NCBI RefSeq assembly: GCF_024703895.1
Contig: NZ_CP087968.1
Coordinates: forward strand, 1,984,001 to 2,048,000
Direction: 5' to 3'
Length of the DNA: 64,000 nucleotides
DNA from: Nocardioides sp. B-3
GTDB taxonomy: Bacteria > Actinomycetota > Actinomycetes > Propionibacteriales > Nocardioidaceae
Within the stretch, counting starts at the first letter, position 1; each line of letters begins with the position of its first letter. The notes below the pieces were generated by a model that had not been told where the DNA came from, made no database searches, and worked only from the letters and a program-made list of their open reading frames with translations. This document shows, in pieces, positions 17,310-27,166 of this stretch. The position numbers and the translations under genes were made by a program.

Positions 17310-19046
17310 GTGACAATGGGCAGGTGCGTGTCCGTGCCCCCTGAACTCACCGGCCGCGGCTGGCTCAACACCGCCGCCCCGCTGGCCCTTCGCGACCTCC
17401 GTGGCCGCTTCGTGCTGCTCGACTTCTGGACCTTCTGCTGCATCAACTGCCTGCACGTCCTCGACGAGCTGCGCGAGATCGAGGAGGCGTACGCCGATGA
17501 GCTGGTCGTCATCGGCGTCCACTCGCCGAAGTTCGTGCACGAGGCCGACCCCGACGCGCTGGTCGCCGCCGTCGAGCGCTACGGCGTCCACCACCCCGTC
17601 CTCGACGACCCCGACCTGACGACCCGGCAGGCCTACACCGCCCGCGCCCGGCCGACGCTCGTGCTGGTCGACCCGGAGGGCTACGTCGTCGCGCACTACG
17701 CCGGCGAGGGCCACGCCCATGCGATCTCGGCGCTGCTCGCGACGCTGATCTCGGAGCACCGCTCGAAGGGCACCCTCCAGCCCGGTGACTCGCCCTACGT
17801 CCCCCCGACCGTCGAACCCACAGACCTCCGCTTCCCGGCCAAGGCGGTCCCGTTGCCCGACGGGCGGGTGCTGCTCGCGGACGCGGGCCACGACGCGGTC
17901 GTGCTGCTGTCGGCCTCGGGCTCTGTGGAGCAGCGGTTCGAAGGCTTCCGCGAACCCAACGGGCTCTGCCTCGTGCCGCCGTCCCCGGGCCTCGACTACG
18001 ACGTCGTCGTCGCCGACACGGTCGGGCACCGACTGGCCGGGCTGTCGCTGGCCACCGGTGTCGTCACGACGCTCGCCGGCGACGGCCGGCAGTGGTTCGA
18101 GGGCGACGGGGTCTCGCGGCTCAGCAGTCCCCGGGACGTCGTGTGGTGGCGCGATCGCGTGTGGATCGCGATGGCCGGCGTGCACCAGCTGTGGACGTTC
18201 GACCCGGTCACCTCCTCCGTGGAGGTCGTCGCCGGTACGGCGAACGAGGGGCTGCTCGACGGGCCGCTCCTCGACGCGTGGTTCGCCCAGACCAGCGGTT
18301 TCGCGGTCGACGGCAACCGGCTGTGGCTGGCCGACTCGGAGACCTCGTCGCTGCGCTACATCGAGGACGGTCTGGTGCAGACGGCTGTCGGGACCGGGCT
18401 CTTCGACTTCGGCTTCCGCGACGGCCCGGCCGCCGACGCACTCCTGCAGCACCCCCTCGGCGTCGCCGTGCTCCCCGACGGATCAGTCGCCGTCGCGGAC
18501 ACCTACAACGGCGCGATCCGCCGCTTCGCGGACGGGCAGATGACGACGATCGCCACCGACCTCAGCGAGCCCAGTGGCCTGTACGTCGAAGGGCGCGACC
18601 TCGTCGTCATCGAGTCCGCCGCCCACCGACTGACCCGGATCCCGCTCGACGCCCGGGTCGCCGCGGACGACTTCAGCCACACGACGCAGCGTCCGGTCAC
18701 GTCGGTCGCGGCCACGGTGCGGCTCGACGTGCCGTTCACCCCGCCGCCCGGCCAGAAGGTCGACGACCGCTTCGGCCCCTCCTCCCAGCTGCTCATCACC
18801 TCGACGCCGCCCGGCCTCATCCGCAGTGGCGAGGGTCGGGGGACCGCGCTCACCCGCGACCTCGTCCTCGACCCGCACGTCGGCGACGGGGTGCTGCACA
18901 TCGCCGCCCGTGCCGCGTCCTGCGACATCGGTGAGGGCGACGGCGCGGCCTGCCACATGCACCAGCAGGACTGGGGCGTCCCCGTCCGGATCAGCGCCGA
19001 CGGCGGCGCCGTACTCACCCTGCCCCCGGGCGGCGCTTGGACCTGA
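17310..19046 (+). CDS. NHL-repeat thioredoxin-like protein
   Basis: Intact, 578 residues. The N-terminal TlpA/thioredoxin-like domain (about 25-150) has the redox motif in FWTFCCINCLHVLDEL and the cis-Pro region in ARPTLVLVDP. It is followed by an NHL beta-propeller (about 160-410) with repeated FPAKAVPLPDGRVLLADAG- and GVAVLPDGSVAVADTYNGAI-type blades. A C-terminal beta domain is rich in Cys/His (SCDIGEGDGAACHMH). Homologues are annotated NHL-domain thioredoxin-family proteins, with an inferred redox or scaffolding role. GTG 17310 or ATG 17316 could be the start; an AGGGGG lies just upstream. The stop codon sits inside the first hairpin at 19037. Confidence 0.85.
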   Translation: MTMGRCVSVPPELTGRGWLNTAAPLALRDLRGRFVLLDFWTFCCINCLHVLDELREIEEAYADELVVIGVHSPKFVHEADPDALVAAVERYGVHHPVLDDPDLTTRQAYTARARPTLVLVDPEGYVVAHYAGEGHAHAISALLATLISEHRSKGTLQPGDSPYVPPTVEPTDLRFPAKAVPLPDGRVLLADAGHDAVVLLSASGSVEQRFEGFREPNGLCLVPPSPGLDYDVVVADTVGHRLAGLSLATGVVTTLAGDGRQWFEGDGVSRLSSPRDVVWWRDRVWIAMAGVHQLWTFDPVTSSVEVVAGTANEGLLDGPLLDAWFAQTSGFAVDGNRLWLADSETSSLRYIEDGLVQTAVGTGLFDFGFRDGPAADALLQHPLGVAVLPDGSVAVADTYNGAIRRFADGQMTTIATDLSEPSGLYVEGRDLVVIESAAHRLTRIPLDARVAADDFSHTTQRPVTSVAATVRLDVPFTPPPGQKVDDRFGPSSQLLITSTPPGLIRSGEGRGTALTRDLVLDPHVGDGVLHIAARAASCDIGEGDGAACHMHQQDWGVPVRISADGGAVLTLPPGGAWT

Positions 19047-19069
19047 GTCTCCAGAAGACTCAGGTCCAA
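19037..19069. terminator. first of two near-identical 14-bp hairpins
   Basis: TTGGACCTGAGTCT pairs exactly with AGACTCAGGTCCAA around CCAGA. The TGA of the thioredoxin-NHL gene is inside the left arm. It likely acts as a terminator; the second copy follows 34 bases downstream. Confidence 0.75.
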
Positions 19070-19102
19070 GGATCGGCGACCCCGGCCTGCGTTGGCACGC
19101 CC

Positions 19103-19135
19103 TTTGACCTGAGTCTCGAGAAGACTCAGGTCAAA
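19103..19135. terminator. second of two near-identical 14-bp hairpins
   Basis: TTTGACCTGAGTCT pairs exactly with AGACTCAGGTCAAA around CGAGA. Relative to the first hairpin the changes keep pairing (a compensated change at the stem base), which shows that the structure, not the sequence, is selected. Confidence 0.75.
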
Positions 19136-19219
19136 GCGGTCGACCGCGTGTCGCCCGGTGGAATCGGCCACCCCAGCGGCCTAGGGTCGAGGGCAGGAAC
19201 ACAACGACTAGGAGTCATC

Positions 19220-19432
19220 ATGGGTTTTGGTGTCGGCATTGTCCTGCTCGTCCTCGGCGCGATCCTCGTCACCGGGGCGGTCGACCTGCCCGCCTCCGTC
19301 GACGACGTCGTTGCCACCACGACGGTCGGCTGGATCCTGATCCCGGCCGGTGCCCTCGGGATCGTCCCGGGCCTCATCGCCACGCGCAGTCGCTCGCACA
19401 CGACGGTCGTGGAGGAGCGCCGCGACGTCTGA
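19220..19432 (+). CDS. DUF6458-type small membrane protein
   Basis: A 70-residue protein with two hydrophobic segments. One is GFGVGIVLLVLGAILVTGAVD at the N-terminus; the other is TTVGWILIPAGALGIVPGL. The latter carries the VGWIL core typical of the DUF6458 family of small actinobacterial membrane proteins. A short charged tail ends it. An AGGAG 5 bases before the ATG supports the start at 19220. A longer upstream reading of this frame only translates the hairpins and is not accepted. Function unknown. Confidence 0.75.
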   Translation: MGFGVGIVLLVLGAILVTGAVDLPASVDDVVATTTVGWILIPAGALGIVPGLIATRSRSHTTVVEERRDV

Positions 19433-19436
19433 CGGG

Positions 19437-20051
19437 TCAGAGCCAACCGTTCGCCTGCGCCAGCTGAGCCGCCTCGGCCCGGGTGGTCGCGCCCGTCTTG
19501 CCGATCGCGGCGGACAGGTGGTTGCGCACGGTTCCCTCGGACAGGTGGGCGCGGGCGGCGATCGCGGACACCGGTGACCCGTCGAGCGCGAAGGTGAGGA
19601 TCTCGGCCTCGCGCGCGGTCAGCGGGCTCGGACCGGACATCAGCGCCTCCGCCGCGAGGTCGGGGTCGATCACCCTGAGACCGGCGTGCACGCGGCGTAC
19701 GGCGTCGGCGAGCTGTTTGGCGGGAGTGTCCTTGACGACGAAGCCGGCGGCCCCGGCGTCGAGCGCGCGCCGGACGTAGCCCGGGCGGCCGAACGTCGTC
19801 ACGATCAGCGAGCGCACGTGCGGCAGCTCGTCCCTCAGGCGAGCCGCGGCCTCGATGCCGGTCAGGCCGGGCATCTCGATGTCGAGCAGGCAGACCTGCG
19901 CGTCGGACGAGCGAGCGGCGGCCACGACCTCGTCACCGCGACCGACTCGGGCGACGACCGCGAGGTCGGGCTCGAGGTCCAGCAGCGCGGCGAGGGCGCC
20001 GCGGACGAGGGCCCGGTCGTCGGCCAGCAGCAGCCGGATCGGGCCAGTCAT
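19437..20051 (-). CDS. NarL/LuxR-family response regulator (DesR-like)
   Basis: Intact, 204 residues. The receiver domain has the acidic pocket DD at 11-12, the phospho-acceptor D57 in LLDIEMPG, T/F in VTTFGRPG and the switch Lys in VVKDTP. The C-terminal LuxR HTH (LTAREAEILTFALDG, then HLSEGTVRNHLSAAIGKTGA) binds DNA. Its start overlaps the stop of the histidine kinase gene by ATGA, so the two form a cognate pair. They probably respond to envelope stress and control the ABC exporter in the same operon, as is usual for such clusters. Confidence 0.9.
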   Translation of the reverse strand: MTGPIRLLLADDRALVRGALAALLDLEPDLAVVARVGRGDEVVAAARSSDAQVCLLDIEMPGLTGIEAAARLRDELPHVRSLIVTTFGRPGYVRRALDAGAAGFVVKDTPAKQLADAVRRVHAGLRVIDPDLAAEALMSGPSPLTAREAEILTFALDGSPVSAIAARAHLSEGTVRNHLSAAIGKTGATTRAEAAQLAQANGWL

Positions 20052-21112
20052 GGCAGCACGACCTTCAGGCGGGTCCCGGGGCCCCCGAAAATGTGGAGTG
20101 TGCCACCGGCCGCCGACACCCGCTCGCGCATGCCGCGCAGGCCGTTGCCCTCACGGAAGCCCCCACGCTCGTCGGAATCCTCGAAGCCGGCGCCGTCGTC
20201 GGCGACGACCGGGCCGTGGGGCGAGAGCTCGAGGGACACGGTCGTCGCGTTGGCGTGCCGCACGACGTTGGTCACGGACTCGCGCAGCACCCGGGCGAGC
20301 AGGGTCCGGTGCCGGGGGTCGGTGTCGGCGACGTCGCCGACCACCGTCGTGGTGATCCCGGCATCCGCGAGGACGAGAGGCGCGGCGGCCAGCTCGGCCT
20401 CGAGGTTCGCGGCGCGCAGGCCGCCGACGGTCGCGCGGACCTCGCCGAGCGCCTGCCCGGCGATCTCCCGGATCGACTCCAGCTCGGCCCCGGCCCGCGG
20501 TGGGTCGACGTCGATCAGCCGGGCCGCGAGCTCGGCCTTGATGGACAGGGCGGTCAGCGTGTGCCCGAGCACGTCGTGGACGTCGCGGGCGACGCGCTCT
20601 CGCGTTCGGCGACCAGCGCGAGGCGATTGCGGGTCTCGGTCGCCTCCCCGGGCCTTGTCGCCGAACACCCGGATCAGCACGCCCCCGAGCATGATCGGCC
20701 AGACCATCAGGAAGAACCGGGCAGGGAACCAGTCCGGCCCGGCCGGGGACGCCAGCGGCAGCAGCACCATGACGGCGGTCGCCCACTTCCACCACGGATC
20801 AGGCAGCTGCAGGGCCGAGAGCATCCCGAGGTATGGCGTGAACGCGAGCACCTCCACGCCGATCATCGGCGTCGTTGCCAGCGCGAAGGCGCCCATCAGT
20901 CCCGGGGCCAGCCGGGCTCGGTCGGCCCAGATGCTGTAGCCCAGCACGTTGCTCACCGCGAAGCCGAGGATGCAGACGAAGCTCGCGACCTTCCACCCGG
21001 TGGCGACGTCGGCCTCGATGGTCGCGACGATCGGGTAGATGAGGAAGACCAGCCAGATGGACGCGAAGGCCCAGCCCCACCGCTCCCGGGGGTTGGTGGC
21101 GTCGTCGCTCAC
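20048..21112 (-). CDS. DesK-type sensor histidine kinase, frameshifted
   Basis: A membrane sensor kinase with about five hydrophobic segments in residues 10-150. The HisKA_3 dimerisation helix follows, with the phospho-acceptor His in ERVARDVHDVLGHTL near residue 174. The ATPase domain has N-box-type RVLRESVTNVVRHAN, DDGAGFE and the G-box EGNGLRGMRERV. The frame jumps between about 20590 and 20660. The GTG start at 21112 overlaps the permease stop. It partners the downstream response regulator. The signal is unknown; the membrane part is the likely sensor. Confidence 0.87.
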   Translation of the reverse strand: MSDDATNPRERWGWAFASIWLVFLIYPIVATIEADVATGWKVASFVCILGFAVSNVLGYSIWADRARLAPGLMGAFALATTPMIGVEVLAFTPYLGMLSALQLPDPWWKWATAVMVLLPLASPAGPDWFPARFFLMVWPIMLGGVLIRVFGDKARGGDRDPQSPRAGRRTRERVARDVHDVLGHTLTALSIKAELAARLIDVDPPRAGAELESIREIAGQALGEVRATVGGLRAANLEAELAAAPLVLADAGITTTVVGDVADTDPRHRTLLARVLRESVTNVVRHANATTVSLELSPHGPVVADDGAGFEDSDERGGFREGNGLRGMRERVSAAGGTLHIFGGPGTRLKVVLP

Positions 21113-21896
21113 ACCCGCTCCCGCCCCCGCGCAGTCCCCACACCGCCAACGCCGCGAAGATGATCGTCCACGCGCACACGTTAGCGAGCAGCAGCCAGAT
21201 CGAGTCGTGCCCGGCCTCCATCGGCAGGTAGCCCTCCGTGATCGGGTAGCGCGCCGGGCCGGCATAGCCGTAGAGCGGGGTGAGTCGGCCGATGTCCAGC
21301 ATGACCCCGTCCATGGGAGTGAACACGTTGCCCGGGAAGCTCAGGATCACGATCAGGCCCGAGGCCACGGACGCAGCGTTCTCGCCCTTGAACAGCAGAC
21401 ACATCGCCGGGCCGTAGACCGCGAAGAGCGCGGAGCCGAGCCACACGATCGCGGCCGTGGCCAGCCAGTCGACGGCGTTGCCCGAGGAACCGGTGATCGC
21501 ACCGATGACGTAGATCAGGGCGATCGGCACGACCGCGACAGACATCGCCACCGCCGTCTTGACCAGCACGAAGGACAGGGCGGGCAGGGGCGTGAGCGCG
21601 ATCTGCCGCCCCCACCCCATCGCCTGCTCGGTCGCCGCGGCGCCCGCCACGGTGGTGGTCGCGGTGACCGCGCCGTACGCCGCCATCGAGACCATGACGT
21701 ACATCGCGACGTCGGCGCTGCCGTAGGCCTCGTCGTCGCCCATGCCGAAGACGAAGAACAGGAACGCCGGCAGGGCGACGATGAAGAACATCCCCACCTT
21801 GTCCGCGCAGCTGCCGCTTCAGGTCCGGGCGGGCGTACGCGAGGGCCATCGGCCGGGTGGAGCTCACCCCGGAAGGGGTGCTGACCGTCGTGGTCG

Positions 21897-21900
<4 letters not shown>
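21109..21900 (-). CDS. ABC-2 type exporter permease, frameshifted
   Basis: An approximately 264-residue membrane protein with six hydrophobic segments, for example FIVALPAFLFFVFGM, VAVVPIALIYVIGAI, VWLGSALFAVYGP and IWLLLANVCAWTIIF. The layout and the SGLIVILSFPGN region fit the ABC-2 permease family. The frame jumps near 21805 and again in a G-rich stretch near 21130, just before the stop. It shares ATGA with the ATPase gene upstream and GTGA with the kinase gene downstream. It exports an unknown substrate, plausibly a lipid or antimicrobial. Confidence 0.83.
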
Positions 21901-22755
<855 letters not shown>

Positions 22756-22833
22756 GGCTCCAGCCTGCGCGGCCGAACGCCTCCGGCCCCGGGGGAAGTG
22801 TCATGACCTCGCCATGACAGGTGTCATGAGATG

Positions 22834-22869
22834 CCGTTGGCCCGGCACGAGATCGTGCCGGGCCAACGG
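22834..22869. terminator. 17-bp perfect hairpin after the acyl-CoA dehydrogenase
   Basis: CCGTTGGCCCGGCACGA and TCGTGCCGGGCCAACGG form a perfect stem with a 2-base centre, 13 bases beyond the stop of the minus-strand dehydrogenase. It is a likely terminator. Confidence 0.75.
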
Positions 22870-22882
22870 AGGTGGAGCTGGA

Positions 22883-24768
22883 TCAGAAAGCAGCCTCGTC
22901 GAGGTCCATCAGCGAGAGGTCGATGCCCTCGGCGATGGCGCGCTCTGCGGTGAGGCGGGGAAGGTTGGTCTGTGCGAAGAACTGCGCAGCGGCGACCTTG
23001 CCCTCGTAGAACGACTTGTCCTTGCCCGGGTCCGAGTCGAGCTTCTGCAGCGCGACCTCGGCCCGGCGCAGCAGCAGCCAGCCGCACACGACGTCACCGA
23101 GCGCCATCAGCAGGCGGGAGGTGTTGAGCCCCACCTTGTAGATGTTGCGCAGGTCGCCGCCCTCGGCGGACGCGTCGGCCGACATCAGGTCGTTGATCAT
23201 GTGACCGACGATGGCGTTGGCGTCCTCGAGCGCGGTGGCGAGCAGGCCACGCTCGACCTTGAGGCGACCGTTGCCGGCCTCGCTCGCGATGAAGCCCCTG
23301 GATCTCGTTGGCCGGGTGGCCCAGCGCGCGACCCCGGTCCTTGACGATCTTGCGGAAGAAGAAGTCCCGGCCCCGGATCGCCGTGGTGCCCTCGTAGAGG
23401 GTGTCGATCTTGGCGTCGCGGACGTACTGCTCGATCGGGTACTCCTGAAGGAAGCCCGAACCGCCGAAGGTCTGCAGCGACTCGGTGCCCAGCAGCACCC
23501 ACGAACGCTCCGAGCCGTAGCCCTTCACGATCGGGAGCAGCAGGTCGTTGACGGCGACCGCGAGGCGCGCCTCCTTCGAGTCCGCTGTGCCCTCGTGCTC
23601 GGCGATCATGACGGTGTCCTGCCACGACGCGGTGTAGAGCACCAGCGCGCGCATGGCCTCGGCGAACGACTTCTGCGTCATCAGCGAGCGACGGACATCG
23701 GGGTGGTGCGTGATCGTGACGCGCGGGGCGGCCTTGTCGGCGGCCTGCGTCAGGTCGGCACCTTGGACGCGCTCCTTGGCGAACTCGAGCGCGTTGAGGT
23801 AGCCGGTCGACAGGGTCGCGATGGCCTTGGTGCCGACCATCATCCGGGCGTTCTCGATGACGTCGAACATCTGCGCGATGCCGTTGTGCACCTCGCCGAG
23901 CAGCCAGCCCTTGGCCGGCTCGCCGCCGCCGACCTGCGGGTCGCCGAAGGTGACCTCACACGTGTTGGAGACCTTGATGCCCATCTTGTGCTCGACGTTG
24001 GTGACGTAGACGCCGTTGCGCTCGCCGGTCAGCTCGCCGGTCTCGTGGTCGAAGTGATGCTCCGGCATCCAGAAGAGCGACAGGCCCTTGGTTCCGGGGC
24101 CGCCCGCGCCCTCGACGCCCTCGGGGCGCGCGAGCACGAGGTGCATGATGTTCTCGCTCATGTCGTGCGTGGCGCTGGTGATGAAGCGCTTGACACCCGT
24201 GACGTTCCACGAGCCGTCCTCGTTCGGGGTGGCCTTGGCGCGGCCGGCGCCGACGTCGGAGCCCGCGTCGGGCTCCGTCAGCACCATGGTGCAGCCCCAC
24301 TGGCGATCGACCATGATCTGGGCGACGCGCTGGTCTCGCTCGTTGCCGTTGTTGTAGACGACACCGGCGAAGGGGCGCCGGCGGCGTACATGTGGATCGG
24401 GGCGTTGGAGCCGAGCACCATCTCGCCCATGGCCCAGTTGATCGTGGAAGGCGCGGGGGTGCCGCCGAGCTCCTCACGGATCTGCAGGCGCCAGAACTCG
24501 GAGTCCATCCGGGCCCGGTAGCTCTTCTTGAACGACTCGGGCACCGGGGCGGTGTTGGTCTTGGGGTCGAAGACCGGGGGTTGCGGTCGCTGTCGACGTA
24601 CGACGCGGCCAGCTCACCCTCGGCGAGCTTGGCCACCCGGGCCGGGATCTCGCGGGCGGTCTCGCCATCGACCTCGGCGAAGGGGCCCTGCCCCGGGATC
24701 TCGTCGTGGCCGAGGACCTCGAAGAGGTTGAACTCGATGTCGCGGAGGTTGGACTTGTAGTGGCTCAC
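22883..24768 (-). CDS. FadE5-type acyl-CoA dehydrogenase, frameshifted
   Basis: A flavin-dependent acyl-CoA dehydrogenase that introduces the alpha-beta double bond in fatty acyl-CoA oxidation. The N-terminus [19 protein letters not shown] is characteristic of the long mycobacterial FadE5 group. The FAD/substrate motifs are [13 protein letters not shown] and FITSATHD. The catalytic base is the Glu of TLYEGTTAI near residue 457. The extra C-terminal domain (about 500-628) is the acyl-CoA dehydrogenase C domain of this subgroup. The frame jumps near 24575, 24380 and 23300. GTG start at 24768. Divergent from an Rrf2 regulator across 248 bp. Confidence 0.88.
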
Positions 24769-25016
24769 GTTCTACCTGTTCCGTTTTCGTGGCACCGGTC
24801 CATGTCCCGGGAAGGGTCTGGATCCGGTCCGTGCGGAGCCGGGCTCCGGGGAGTCCGGCGACGAGGAGCTCGGAGCGCTACTCGTCGGTAACTTAATTGT
24901 GCATCGGCGATGGGCGGCGCGCAACACGAACGGCACATGTGGCAGGTCACACGGGTGGATCGCCGGGGTGCCGCAACGTTGAGTGACTTGGCCGACATAT
25001 CTGACAAACTGGGTCC

Positions 25017-25474
25017 ATGCGCGTTTCCGCCAAGGCCGACTACGCCCTCAGGGCGCTGATCGAGATCGCCTCCGTCACGGACGGCACCGCTGTCAGTGCC
25101 GAACAGCTCGGGAAGGCGCAGGACATCCCGCACGGCTTCCTGCAGGCGATCCCGGCCGACCTCCGTCGCGCCGACATCGTGGTCTCCCAGCGCGGCCAGT
25201 CCGGTGGCTGGCGCTTCGCGCCTCGCCCGAGTCGGTCTCGGTGGCCGACGTCATCCGCGCCGTCGACGGTCCGCTCGTGTCGGTCTACGGCCTGCGGCCG
25301 GAGTCCGTGGCGTACGGCGAATCTGCCAAGGTCCTCCAGCACGTCTGGATCGCCGCCCGCCGTTCCCTGCGGTCGGTGTTCGAGGGCGTGTCGATCCGGG
25401 ACCTCGCCGACGGCAAGCTGCCCGACGCGGTCGCGGAGATGACTGCCGACGAGGACGCCCGGCAGCCGCACTGA
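25017..25474 (+). CDS. Rrf2-family transcriptional regulator lacking cluster cysteines, frameshifted
   Basis: A winged-HTH regulator of the Rrf2 family: MRVSAKADYALRALIEIA at the N-terminus, recognition helix around HGFLQAIPADLRRADIV, wing with QRGQSGGWRFA, and the VADVIRAVDGPL dimerisation helix. The segment after it (LVSVYGLRPESVAYGESAKV) contains no Cys, whereas IscR/NsrR-type members carry three there. A classical [2Fe-2S] cluster is therefore unlikely. One base appears to be missing near 25222. It is divergent from the FadE5-type gene and could regulate it. Confidence 0.82.
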
Positions 25475-25482
25475 TCGACTGA

Positions 25483-26022
25483 TCAGGCGGCGAGCTGCTC
25501 CTTGACCTGCTTGCGCCGCTTCTTGAGCTTCAGCAGCGACTTGTCGAGCCGCGCCTTCTCCTCGGACAGCGCGATCCGCGCCATCTCCGCGGCGAAGTCG
25601 GCCGACGACAGGCCGGGCTGGATCGCGTGGATCCGCTCGGGCTTCACGAGCCGCGTCCGGGCAGTGGGCAGCTCGGCCTGTGCCTCCGGGGTGACCACGA
25701 GGTGCACCTTGAGGCCGGCGAGGCCGTCGATCGCCAGCGCGGCCCGGTCGTCGTCGGCGTCGAGGAAGCCGGGCTCGCTGATGAAGCAGTCGGACTTCAG
25801 CCGGAACGTCTTGCGACAGACCTTGGCCCACGCGCCTTCGACGTCCTTGCGCTTGAGGTCGGCCGCCTTGTGCGCGCGGCGGATCTCGAGGTCGGCGCGG
25901 TGCAGGTCGTCCCGGCTGACGTCTGGAGTGAGTACGGCGACGGCGGCAAGTCGCTCCCGGACCTCGGCGTCGATCTCGACGACGTCGGGTCCGATGTGCA
26001 GGAAGACATGGTGCTTGGCCAT
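25483..26022 (-). CDS. conserved hypothetical protein
   Basis: Intact, 179 residues. The N-terminus KHHVFLHIGPDVVEID looks like the first beta strand of an alpha/beta nucleotide-binding or sulfotransferase-like fold, but no full P-loop follows. The middle has FISEPGFLDADDDRAALAIDGL and LKVHLVVTP. The C-terminus (SEEKARLDKSLLKLKKRRKQ) is a basic amphipathic helix. No signal peptide. I do not recognise the family. It converges on the Rrf2 gene with 8 bases between stops. Confidence 0.65.
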   Translation of the reverse strand: MAKHHVFLHIGPDVVEIDAEVRERLAAVAVLTPDVSRDDLHRADLEIRRAHKAADLKRKDVEGAWAKVCRKTFRLKSDCFISEPGFLDADDDRAALAIDGLAGLKVHLVVTPEAQAELPTARTRLVKPERIHAIQPGLSSADFAAEMARIALSEEKARLDKSLLKLKKRRKQVKEQLAA

Positions 26023-26091
26023 GGTCGCAACCTCGCAGGGTCCGACGACCGGGCGGTGAACTCCGTGCGACCCGCGACGGAAGGGTTGGAT

Positions 26092-26107
26092 CTAGAACAC
26101 GTTCTCG
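26092..26107. promoter_or_regulatory. KstR-like operator CTAGAACACGTTCTCG
   Basis: TAGAACACGTTCTC fits the KstR consensus TnnAACnnGTTnnA except for the last base, and AGAAC-AC-GTTCT is a perfect inverted repeat. It lies 21 bases before the SnoaL-like start codon and between two divergent genes. KstR is the TetR-family repressor of cholesterol catabolism in actinobacteria. No KstR gene is in this window, so the regulator is inferred. Confidence 0.55.
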
Positions 26108-26128
26108 TTTCGCCGTACGATCGTCGGC

Positions 26129-26590
26129 ATGATCACCAGTGACGCCATCACGTGGGACGCGCCCGACGGCGACCACCCCGCCCGTCGTGCCTCCCAGCGC
26201 TCCTACTCCGCCGTCTCGCGCGGCGACCTCGAGGAGTGGCTCACGGGGTACGCCGAGGACGCGGTCATCGAGGATCCCGTCGGTCCCTCGATGTTCGACC
26301 CCGAGGGTGTCGGCCACCACGGGCACGACGCGATCCGGAAGTTCTGGACCGCCGCGATCGAGCCGATCGCGACCTTCCACTTCCACATCACCGACAGCCA
26401 CGCGAACGGCAACGAGTGCGCCAACATCGGCACCATCACCACGACCTTCCACGACGGCGGGCAGGTCGACACCGACCCGGTGATGGTCTACCGCGTCAAC
26501 GCGGACGGCCTCGTCGCCTCGATGCGCGCACACTGGGAGCCGGAGCGGGCGATGGCGACCTACCGAAAGCCTTTACCGAAGACCGTGTGA
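26129..26590 (+). CDS. SnoaL-like / NTF2-family protein
   Basis: Intact, 153 residues. Cone-shaped NTF2-like fold: the helix ASQRSYSAVSRGDLEEWLTGYAEDAVIEDP, then alternating strands ending MVYRVNADGLVASMRAHWEP. The fold is shared by ketosteroid isomerases, limonene epoxide hydrolases and SnoaL cyclases. The aspartates (YAEDAVIED) are where isomerases place catalytic acids. The KstR-like box just upstream makes steroid or related lipid metabolism the best hypothesis; the sequence alone does not prove it. Confidence 0.78.
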   Translation: MITSDAITWDAPDGDHPARRASQRSYSAVSRGDLEEWLTGYAEDAVIEDPVGPSMFDPEGVGHHGHDAIRKFWTAAIEPIATFHFHITDSHANGNECANIGTITTTFHDGGQVDTDPVMVYRVNADGLVASMRAHWEPERAMATYRKPLPKTV

Positions 26591-26646
26591 CGCGTCCGGG
26601 GTGGTGCGCGTCATGAGGGGTGACGCCAACCAATCCAAGGAGTGAC

Positions 26647-27153
26647 ATGTCGGGCAAGCAGGGGGACTTCGAGGAGTTCGCGCTTGCCCGCACGCCGGCC
26701 CTGTATCGGGCGGCCCGGCTGCTGTGCGGTGATCACCACCGGTCCGAGGACCTCGTCCAGAAACCCCCGGCGAAGATCTTCGTGCGGTGGCACAGCCGGC
26801 TGCGCGGGCCGATCGACAACCCGGCGGGCTATGCCCACACGACGCTGGTGCGCACCTTCATCAGTGCGCAGCGACGCAAGAGCAACCACGAGCGACCGAC
26901 CGAGCACCTGCCCGAGGTCGCTTCCGCGGAGGGCGGGATCGACGTGCGGCTGACGCTGCGCGACGCGCTCGCCTCGTTGGAGCCTCTGGATCGAGCAGTG
27001 CTGGTGCTCCGCTACCTCGACGACCGCTCGGTCGCCGAGACGGCGGAGGCGATCGGGGTCAGCCCCGGCGCCGTACGCAACCGGACCATGCGGGCCCTCG
27101 AGCGCCTTCGCGGCGAGCTCGGCACGTCACTCCCCGACCTCATGAAGTCCTGA
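26647..27153 (+). CDS. SigE-family ECF RNA polymerase sigma factor
   Basis: Intact, 168 residues. The region 2 helices are ALYRAARLLCGDHHRSEDLVQ and IFVRWHSRL. Region 4 has LEPLDRAVLVLRYLDDRSVAETAEAIGVS with the recognition helix PGAVRNRTMRALERL. It belongs to the large actinobacterial SigE-type ECF group. An AAGGAG motif sits 5 bases before the ATG at 26647. The downstream membrane protein starts 13 bases after its stop and is the likely regulator. Confidence 0.87.
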   Translation: MSGKQGDFEEFALARTPALYRAARLLCGDHHRSEDLVQKPPAKIFVRWHSRLRGPIDNPAGYAHTTLVRTFISAQRRKSNHERPTEHLPEVASAEGGIDVRLTLRDALASLEPLDRAVLVLRYLDDRSVAETAEAIGVSPGAVRNRTMRALERLRGELGTSLPDLMKS

Positions 27154-27166
27154 AAGGACACCCCTC

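Noticed and set aside
19037..19219. N-terminal extension of the DUF6458 gene containing DLSLQKTQV and DLSLEKTQV repeats
   Set aside because: The repeated peptide is just the translation of the two hairpins. The true start at 19220 has a proper AGGAG.
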